Below, in pieces: positions 6,037-10,738 of a stretch of 12,366 nt of DNA. The stretch comes from Cyanobacteria bacterium HKST-UBA02. GTDB taxonomy: Bacteria > Cyanobacteriota > Vampirovibrionia > Obscuribacterales > Obscuribacteraceae. Location: positions 1 to 12,366 of the forward strand of contig JAGQHH010000392.1 of assembly GCA_020431945.1 (NCBI GenBank). Direction: 5' to 3'. The position numbers and the translations under genes were made by a program. Position 1 is the first letter of the stretch. The number at the start of each line of letters is the position of its first letter. Below the pieces are notes generated by a model. The model was not told the DNA's origin. It did not search any database and saw nothing but the letters and a program-made list of their open reading frames with translations.

Positions 6037-6915
6037 ATGAGCGCAGTCGCCTGCGCTTCGACTCTGGTCCTGGTGGACATGCAGCCGCGTTATCAGGCAA
6101 GCAGGTCCATCGTTCGCCAGGTCGAGGACGAGATAGACCATGCCGTGGAAAACGGCTGGCCTGTCGTAGTTTTGCAGTACAAGAACATGGGTCGGACGCA
6201 CAAACGTCTCCTGGACGCCCTTTACCGCAGAGGTGCACGCTATGTCCTCAGGGTGAAAGCCCGCCCGGACGGTTCGCACCATGTGGCGGAAGCCTGCAAG
6301 ATGCACGGCTTTCCCACCTCGCGGTTCAGGCTCTGTGGAGTCAATGCTCTGGCCTGCGTCAAGCAGACAGCCCTCGGTCTCCACACCCGCTTTCCCGAAA
6401 GCCGGGTCGAGGTCGTGAAAAGCGCCTGCAACGGTCCCGGGGTCGTCGACTGGTCCCGGTTTCCGTCCCGGAAAAACCTGATTCTAATCTCTAGAAGGAC
6501 CAGCACCATGAACTGTGTACCGCTCGAGACCGGCGCCACTGCGAGCTATTCCCGGACAGTGACCGGCGAGGACATCGTCGCCTTCGCGAATGTGACCGGC
6601 GACAAGAATCCCGTTCATCTGGACGAGGAACATGCCCGGCAGACTCCCTTCAAGCGTCGCATCGCTCACGGGATGCTCACCGGCTCGTACATCTCCACGG
6701 TTCTGGGCACCATCCTTCCCGGTCCCGGAACGATTTACCTGGAGCAGAACCTCAAGTTCCGCGCTCCGGTTTTCATCGGCGACACCATCACCGCCCGGGT
6801 GACGGTGGAGTCCTACGACGAGGCGAAAGGGATCGCCGTCCTCAAGACCGACTGCGTCAACCAAGACGGCAAGGTGGTCATCGAGGGCAGCGCCAAGATC
6901 CTCTATCGCCGGTAA
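6037..6915 (+). CDS. Isochorismatase-like cysteine hydrolase, reading in frame into PhaJ
   Basis: From ATG 6037 (AGAGG 6 nt upstream) the frame is open for 292 residues. Residues 1-157 are an isochorismatase-like (cysteine hydrolase) domain: VLVDMQ with Asp14, a basic strand with candidate Lys74, and GVNALACV with Cys107, matching the Asp-Lys-Cys triad positions. The domain is compact, ending about 45 residues after the cysteine at NLILIS. With no stop codon the frame continues through ISRRTST into a complete hydratase (from residue 158). Either the product is a two-domain fusion, or the upstream gene lost its stop and the hydratase is mainly made from its own internal start at 6508. Substrate of the hydrolase half is unknown; amide or ester hydrolysis is usual for the family. 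Position in the operon suggests a link to acyl or hydroxybutyrate metabolism, by inference only. Confidence 0.75.
   Translation: MSAVACASTLVLVDMQPRYQASRSIVRQVEDEIDHAVENGWPVVVLQYKNMGRTHKRLLDALYRRGARYVLRVKARPDGSHHVAEACKMHGFPTSRFRLCGVNALACVKQTALGLHTRFPESRVEVVKSACNGPGVVDWSRFPSRKNLILISRRTSTMNCVPLETGATASYSRTVTGEDIVAFANVTGDKNPVHLDEEHARQTPFKRRIAHGMLTGSYISTVLGTILPGPGTIYLEQNLKFRAPVFIGDTITARVTVESYDEAKGIAVLKTDCVNQDGKVVIEGSAKILYRR
6508..6915 (+). CDS. phaJ: (R)-specific enoyl-CoA hydratase (MaoC/PhaJ type)
   Basis: 135 residues from an internal ATG with AGAAGGA (6493-6499) 8 nt upstream. The length equals that of stand-alone PhaJ proteins (about 134), supporting independent translation within the longer frame that starts at 6037. 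The hydratase-2 motif GDKNPVHLD gives catalytic Asp32 and His37, matching Asp31/His36 of Aeromonas caviae PhaJ. AHGML, then FRAPVFIGDTITARVTV and a final strand complete the hot-dog fold. PhaJ converts trans-2-enoyl-CoA from beta-oxidation to (R)-3-hydroxyacyl-CoA for polyhydroxyalkanoate synthesis. With bdhA and a patatin this makes a hydroxybutyrate/PHA module, although no phaC synthase or phaZ depolymerase is in the window. Confidence 0.88.
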   Translation: MNCVPLETGATASYSRTVTGEDIVAFANVTGDKNPVHLDEEHARQTPFKRRIAHGMLTGSYISTVLGTILPGPGTIYLEQNLKFRAPVFIGDTITARVTVESYDEAKGIAVLKTDCVNQDGKVVIEGSAKILYRR

Positions 6916-6931
6916 TGCAGAAAACCGAGGA

Positions 6932-6957
6932 GCTCCTGCCGACTTCACGGCAGGAGC
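6932..6957 (+). terminator. Perfect 10-bp hairpin after phaJ
   Basis: GCTCCTGCCG (6932-6941) and CGGCAGGAGC (6948-6957) form a perfect stem with loop ACTTCA, 17 bases after the phaJ stop and 23 before the bfd start. The tail is TCTCTCAC rather than a T-run, so it may be a weak terminator or a boundary element that lowers bfd read-through. Confidence 0.5.
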
Positions 6958-6979
6958 CTCTCTCACAAGAGACACGACT

Positions 6980-7183
6980 ATGTACATTTGCAGCTGCCGT
7001 GCCGTAACCGATGGTCAGATCAAGAAAGCCGTCAGTGAAGGCACCAGAACATTCAGGGCTCTGTGCAAACAGCTTGGCTGCGGGACCCAGTGCGGGATCT
7101 GCGCCAGGTACGCCAAAGAAGTTTTCGATCAGGCGAAGAAAGACCAGCCCGGAGATAAATCCTCCGGCGGAGGAAAGAAATAA
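6980..7183 (+). CDS. bfd: Bacterioferritin-associated ferredoxin-like [2Fe-2S] protein
   Basis: A 67-residue protein with Cys4, Cys6, Cys38 and Cys41 in the CxC...CxxC spacing of the Bfd/BFD-like [2Fe-2S] domain (MYICSCRAVTDGQI at the start, CGTQCGIC later). Bfd gives electrons to bacterioferritin so that stored iron is released, and is typically made under iron shortage; that role is carried over from the family. The last 15 residues are a Gly/Lys/Asp-rich tail beyond the usual domain. The ribosome site is weak (AAGAGA). It is 64 bases after phaJ with a hairpin between, and converges on a HugZ-type gene, which fits a role in iron handling better than in hydroxybutyrate metabolism. No bacterioferritin gene is present here. 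Confidence 0.88.
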   Translation: MYICSCRAVTDGQIKKAVSEGTRTFRALCKQLGCGTQCGICARYAKEVFDQAKKDQPGDKSSGGGKK

Positions 7184-7215
7184 TGCCTGAAAAGCATGTT
7201 CCAAGCTTCGAAAAT

Positions 7216-7261
7216 AGGGCTATAACTTTCGCTACGCGGAACTTGTAGCCCTTTCATTTTT
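7216..7261 (+). terminator. Intrinsic terminator after bfd
   Basis: AGGGCTA (7216-7222) pairs with TAGCCCT (7246-7252) and is followed by TTCATTTTT. It lies 33 bases after the bfd stop on the same strand. Confidence 0.65.
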
Positions 7262-7306
7262 GGCGTATTATTACTGTCTTCTACAGTAGCTCGTCGACCA
7301 GCAAGG

Positions 7307-7328
7307 AGGGTTATAACCCTATTTTTTT
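7307..7328 (+). terminator. Palindrome with seven-T tail, second terminator-like site
   Basis: AGGGTTATAACCCT is a perfect 14-base palindrome (usable as a 5-bp stem with loop TATA) followed by ATTTTTTT. It repeats the AGGG(C/T)TATAAC core of the preceding terminator. It may be a back-up stop for bfd, or a terminator of a short transcript starting between the two. Confidence 0.5.
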
Positions 7329-7388
7329 GCTTCCAGTTACATAGCGTAGTATCACGGGACCTCCGGAAAATTTGAAAGTGAACTGTGA

Positions 7389-7418
7389 AGGGGAACGGAA
7401 TATTCATCCCGTTCCCCT
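7389..7418 (-). terminator. Terminator hairpin of the hugZ-like gene (possibly two-way)
   Basis: AGGGGAACGG (7389-7398) and CCGTTCCCCT (7409-7418) form a perfect 10-bp stem 35 bases beyond the end of the minus-strand HugZ-type gene. On the minus strand the tail is TTCACAGTTCACTTTC, on the plus strand CCAAGTTCGTTTT, so both tails are only moderately T-rich. Confidence 0.6.
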
Positions 7419-7453
7419 CCAAGTTCGTTTTAAAAGTTCTGCTATAGCTTTGC

Positions 7454-8170
7454 TTAGGCTGCCCGCGCCTCTTCGGCGAGTTGCTTCAGCACTTTTCGCA
7501 GCGTACCGGGGAAGCGCACTTTCTGCGGAAAGACAAGACGCAGAGCATTGCGCCCGAGTTGCAGATCGAGCCCGTCGGGATCGCAGCCGACGCACTTCCA
7601 TTCACCGTCCTTGCCGCCAAGCAGCTTGGTGGCATACAGGCGGCATGTATCGGCGTGGTCTTCGTTGAGATGGTTAACGAAGTCCACTTCCGCTTTGACG
7701 AATGAGCGTGCATTTTCGATGTCGGTCAGGATCTCGTTCGGCTTCACGTCGAAGATACGACCGAAGCCACCGACGACGTGACCACCTTCTACGACCATCC
7801 GGTAGTACCCGAAGTCGTGAATCGACGCGTAGACACGTGCATCCGGCTGGCGAGCCTGATATCGACGAATGTCCTCGGCGTCCGTGGTAGAAACGAGTGA
7901 GCCGGTCAACGACAGTCGTCCGTTGGCCAGCGGATTGCCGTAGCCGCGCTCATCGACCATCAACGAGATGCGACTGTCGCGCAGAACATTCTGCGTATGC
8001 ACCGCCAGGGTCGAAATGAGCAACAACGGTGAGCCGTCGTGCGCGGTTGCGACATTGACGAGGGAAACGAAAGGCATGCCGTTCGGCATCAGCGTACCAA
8101 GCGACGCAACCCGCGCCTGGCGCAGAAGCTTCTTGGCGCTGTCTGCCTTGTTGAGTTTGCGTGGTTTCAT
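7454..8170 (-). CDS. HugZ-type FMN/haem-binding split-barrel protein with DUF2470
   Basis: A 238-residue protein starting at ATG 8170 with AGAGGA about 8 nt upstream. Residues about 10-145 are a pyridoxamine-phosphate-oxidase-like split barrel (VASLGTL, PFVSLVNVA, SLTGSL, VVGGFGRIF 132-140). Residues about 160-235 are the DUF2470 domain with the hallmark HLNEDHAD (167-174). This two-domain layout is that of HugZ-like haem utilisation/oxygenase proteins and of related FMN-binding proteins. Haem breakdown to release iron is therefore plausible and agrees with the convergent bfd, but related proteins of this layout bind FMN or act otherwise, so I leave the symbol blank. It is probably transcribed alone from a promoter close to 8210. 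Confidence 0.85.
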   Translation of the reverse strand: MKPRKLNKADSAKKLLRQARVASLGTLMPNGMPFVSLVNVATAHDGSPLLLISTLAVHTQNVLRDSRISLMVDERGYGNPLANGRLSLTGSLVSTTDAEDIRRYQARQPDARVYASIHDFGYYRMVVEGGHVVGGFGRIFDVKPNEILTDIENARSFVKAEVDFVNHLNEDHADTCRLYATKLLGGKDGEWKCVGCDPDGLDLQLGRNALRLVFPQKVRFPGTLRKVLKQLAEEARAA

Positions 8171-8192
8171 GGATTCATCCTCTTGCCACTGT

Positions 8193-8213
8193 TAATTGGA
8201 GCGAAGGCAATTA
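8193..8213. promoter_or_regulatory. Operator-like inverted repeat at the hugZ-type promoter
   Basis: TAATTG (8193-8198) and CAATTA (8208-8213) form a 21-base interrupted palindrome 23 bases upstream of the start codon. It overlaps CATAAT (minus strand, 8210-8215), the best -10 candidate. It is not a clear Fur box; a repressor site is a reasonable guess. Confidence 0.35.
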
Positions 8214-8275
8214 TGGTGTGCATTGCCAAACCACCTTTCTGCAAACAAGAAATCGTCTTCTACGGAAAACAAAAC

Positions 8276-8330
8276 CGGAAAAAAGACCTAGGAATCGTGA
8301 GTAACCAAGCTGAGATTCCTGATTTTTCCG
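8276..8330. terminator. Two-way terminator-like hairpin in the divergent gap
   Basis: CGGAAAAA (8276-8283) pairs with TTTTTCCG (8323-8330), and inside it AGGAATC (8290-8296) pairs with GATTCCT (8314-8320), giving 15 pairs with an internal loop. The A-run on one side and T-run on the other would suit termination in either direction, yet no annotated gene ends here. Confidence 0.4.
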
Positions 8331-8537
8331 CAAGGTCGTTGCCAAAATCTGAGAACACATAGCTCGCTTACTCAGGCGTTCTTATTGAAAGAGATGATTA
8401 GAAGCGGAAAATGCGGTCTTTCGAGTCCTTAAGTATGAAAAAAGTAGCTTTTCATCCTACCAATCACGCACACTTCCGTTCCAACCTATTTCAATTACTG
8501 GTAGTTAAGACGCCAGCCGCGTGACAACCACCCCCAA

Positions 8538-8567
8538 CTGGAGCCATCGCTGGTTCCAGCTTTATTC
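8538..8567 (+). terminator. Orphan terminator-like hairpin upstream of the kinase
   Basis: CTGGAGCCA (8538-8546) pairs with TGGTTCCAG (8551-8559), with one G-U pair, around the tetraloop TCGC, and is followed by CTTTATTC. No protein gene precedes it on the plus strand, so it could end a small RNA or act in the kinase leader. Confidence 0.45.
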
Positions 8568-8706
8568 ATCGAATCTGTAGAAAACCTGAAGAGTCGGTCT
8601 TAGAGCCGCTTTAGACTAAAATCTGGCTGGCCTCGTTCACGCTAGCAGCATCGGTTAAAAACCCGAGCTTTATTGGTATATCTGCGGCAAGCGCCAGACC
8701 AGAGCA

Positions 8707-10221
8707 ATGCCCGAACAGACACGAAAAGCGAATCCCAAGATCAAGACGATCTGCCCGCAATGCGGCAAAGCACGGGTCGCCAGAGGATCCATAACCGGCT
8801 GGCTGTTCTCGGAAAAGCATTGCACCTGCTTTACCGGCGGGCTGCCGGGGCTTTCTCCGGGACGGACCGATCCAATCGAGACCGGCAGCAGCAGCGCCGA
8901 TCTACCGTCCGAGGCTCTCGGTGCCAACTTTCAGTTCCTGGCGCTTCTTGGCAGGGGAGGCATGGGCTCGGTATACCGAGTTCGGGATCTCTCCCTGGGG
9001 ACAGATTTCGCCGTCAAGATCCTGAACGAGGAGCTGGCTGAGAATGCCGAAGCCCTCAAGCGTTTCTATATGGAGTGCGAAGCCGCCTCCAGCCTCAGCC
9101 ATCCAAATCTGGTGTCGGTCTACAAGCACGGACAGACGAAGCAGGGATGCCCCTATCTGATCATGGACTATATCGAAGGCGAGAGTCTGGCTGCCATTCT
9201 CGAGCAAGAGGTCTATCTGGGACCCGGGCGCTGCCTGGGGATTTTCGTACCGGTAGCAGAGGCCCTGGCCTATGCGCACAAAGAGGGGATCCTGCACCGG
9301 GACTTGAAACCGGCGAACATCATGCTCACCACCGCCACCGCTCTCGAGATGGTGAAGCTAGTGGACTTCGGCATCGCCAAGGCACTCGAGTCGAACATTC
9401 GCATGACCCAGGACCTGACCAAGACAGGCGATGTCCTGGGAACGCCGATCTATATGAGCCCGGAGCAATGCCTGGGCTTCCAGCTCGATGCTCGCTCTGA
9501 CATCTATTCATTCGGCTGCCTGATGTGCGAGATGCTGAGCGGCAGTCCGCCCTTCGCCGGTGAGAACGCCATGCAGATCATCGCCCATCATCTCAACGAG
9601 GCTCCCATCGATGCCGGGGAGCGCTTCAACCGGATGGGCATTCCACCGGGATTGCAGGACATCGTCTTCACCTGCCTTGCCAAAGATCCGAATGACCGGT
9701 ACGAGAATATGGATAATCTCTTGAAAGACCTGATTGCAGTGGCGGAAGGCCGCCGTCCCTCGGTGTCCACATCGAGAGTAAGCACCACTCTTCGCTCACC
9801 CTTCACGGGCTTGATTCTCGAGGTGCTTCCATTTTCAGTGCCGGTCCTGGTCTTCACTTTTTTCTCGCTGGTTCGGGAATTGAGCGCTCATCGAGTCATG
9901 GATCACTGCGGCTGGTCTGCGGCAATCGGATTGCTCCTCGTCCTCTTCTACGCAGCCAAGGCCTATCACCTGAAAGCAAGCTCCACCCTGATCGACCGGC
10001 GAGGCTCTTACAACCGCCGCAAGATACGAACCCTGGTCGCCACCGCCATAGCAGCCCTGGTATTTTGCCTGAGCCAGCCTCTGGTCTGGATGGACTATCT
10101 GGCCTTCGATGCACTGCATGCTTTCGACAAGAGCAAATATGCGCTCTCCTGGTACTTTGCCCTTCTCTGGGTCATCCTGGCCCTGGTTCCTTTTCTCGCG
10201 GCTCGCAATAGTTCGCGCTAG
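8707..10221 (+). CDS. Ser/Thr protein kinase with N-terminal Cys module and four membrane helices
   Basis: A 504-residue Hanks-type kinase. Cys16, Cys19, Cys39 and Cys41 form a CPQC...CTC set around GSITGWLF and probably bind zinc. The kinase domain spans about 75-335: glycine loop GRGGMGSVY (82-90), Lys104 of AVKIL, Glu123, catalytic HRDLKPAN (Asp199, Asn204), DFG (Asp220) and GTPIYMSPEQ, all intact, so it should be active. A short linker leads to four predicted membrane helices at about 368-389, 402-420, 442-463 and 478-499 with only short loops and no extracellular sensor domain. The kinase is therefore cytoplasmic and membrane-anchored; the signal might come through the helices or the zinc module. 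The start is weakly supported: no good Shine-Dalgarno precedes ATG 8707. No phosphatase or dedicated substrate is adjacent; phosphorylation of the AAA2 pair downstream would be speculation. Confidence 0.92.
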   Translation: MPEQTRKANPKIKTICPQCGKARVARGSITGWLFSEKHCTCFTGGLPGLSPGRTDPIETGSSSADLPSEALGANFQFLALLGRGGMGSVYRVRDLSLGTDFAVKILNEELAENAEALKRFYMECEAASSLSHPNLVSVYKHGQTKQGCPYLIMDYIEGESLAAILEQEVYLGPGRCLGIFVPVAEALAYAHKEGILHRDLKPANIMLTTATALEMVKLVDFGIAKALESNIRMTQDLTKTGDVLGTPIYMSPEQCLGFQLDARSDIYSFGCLMCEMLSGSPPFAGENAMQIIAHHLNEAPIDAGERFNRMGIPPGLQDIVFTCLAKDPNDRYENMDNLLKDLIAVAEGRRPSVSTSRVSTTLRSPFTGLILEVLPFSVPVLVFTFFSLVRELSAHRVMDHCGWSAAIGLLLVLFYAAKAYHLKASSTLIDRRGSYNRRKIRTLVATAIAALVFCLSQPLVWMDYLAFDALHAFDKSKYALSWYFALLWVILALVPFLAARNSSR

Positions 10222-10265
10222 CCCTGCCAGCTTTCCGCCTTGAAGCTGGCACCAGGGGCGTTTTC
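10221..10265 (+). terminator. Intrinsic terminator after the kinase gene
   Basis: GCCAGCTT (10226-10233) pairs with AAGCTGGC (10243-10250), and CCCT (10222-10225) with AGGG (10254-10257) across a 3-nt bulge. GCGTTTTCC follows. It starts at the kinase stop codon, the clearest terminator in the window, and separates the kinase from the AAA2 operon. Confidence 0.8.
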
Positions 10266-10420
10266 CTTAAAACTCGCCTCCAGCCAAGGTTTTGGGCGCT
10301 ACTGAGATTGCTGCGGGCGGTCTTGCTTGCTAGGTTCGATTTATCTGTTGACAACCCCAGCCGGACCGGAGAGATCGCGCCACAACCATCATCATCGCTC
10401 TACAGCCGGCTTTTACCCGC

Positions 10421-10437
10421 CTCCGTCTTCGACGGGG
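10421..10437 (+). promoter_or_regulatory. Leader hairpin and -10-like box before the zinc-site protein
   Basis: CTCCGTC (10421-10427) pairs with GACGGGG (10431-10437, one G-U pair) around TTC, followed by CAATTTATAACG. TATAAC there resembles a -10 box, but no -35 fits. The ribosome site of the next gene is about 20 bases further. Confidence 0.35.
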
Positions 10438-10471
10438 CAATTTATAACGACATTACGAAAGGATCACGCCA

Positions 10472-10690
10472 ATGGAAACCACGATTCGTAAAAACAAAAA
10501 CCAGACCGCCATCGAGAGAGCACAGCAAAAACAAGTCGAAGGGTTGAGACTGACCCGGCACTACTGCGCCCATTCCGATTGCGACCGACCCGATAGCCGT
10601 ATCGAACTGAAAGACCTGCAGCCGGTTATGAGTGTTTCTCTCAAGGGCCGCAAAATGGTCTTCTACCACAGGGACTGCTTCAAGAAGTAG
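10472..10690 (+). CDS. 72-residue Cys/His zinc-site protein preceding AAA2
   Basis: Start ATG 10472 with AAAGGA (10458-10463) 8 nt upstream. The first 25 residues are polar and basic with a likely helix (TAIERAQQKQVEGL). Then Cys32 and Cys37 (CAHSDC) and His66 and Cys69 (FYHRDCF) supply a plausible four-ligand zinc site framing a beta segment (SVSLKGRKMVFY). The C-pair, beta strands and YHxxCF ending recall the layout of PARP-type zinc fingers of DNA-nick sensors, though with CX4C instead of CX2C; this is a resemblance, not an assignment. It lies 48 bases before AAA2 on the same strand, almost certainly co-transcribed, and may be an adaptor or partner of that ATPase. A weak AAGAAG/CTTCTT stem spans its stop codon. 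Confidence 0.78.
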   Translation: METTIRKNKNQTAIERAQQKQVEGLRLTRHYCAHSDCDRPDSRIELKDLQPVMSVSLKGRKMVFYHRDCFKK

Positions 10691-10738
10691 GCCTTCTTTC
10701 TTTTAACTCAATTGCCCCAGGGCCGATAGGAGTCTGAA

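Larger units (their letters stand above)
8171..8706. other. Divergent intergenic gap with hairpins, no protein gene
   Basis: This 536-base AT-rich gap separates the HugZ-type gene (minus) from the kinase (plus). No open frame has both a ribosome site and recognisable content. It contains the 21-base palindrome near 8200, a long imperfect hairpin at 8276-8330, a stem ATGAAAA/TTTTCAT at 8435-8455, and a 9-bp hairpin with T-rich tail at 8538-8567. Upstream of the kinase TTAAAA (8655-8660) and TATATC (8677-8682), 16 bases apart, are a weak promoter candidate. Confidence 0.55.

Noticed and set aside
5020..6384. A 454-codon minus-strand open frame opposite bdhA and its neighbours
   Set aside because: It lies antisense to bdhA, which has all catalytic and substrate residues. 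The translation has no family features.
8435..8524. A 29-codon frame starting MKKVAFHP upstream of the kinase
   Set aside because: It has no ribosome site, and its start lies inside a small stem-loop. There is too little to support a peptide gene.
10348..10353. A perfect TTGACA as a -35 box for the AAA2 operon
   Set aside because: The sequence 17 bases downstream is GAGATC in GC-rich DNA, so no -10 box matches.
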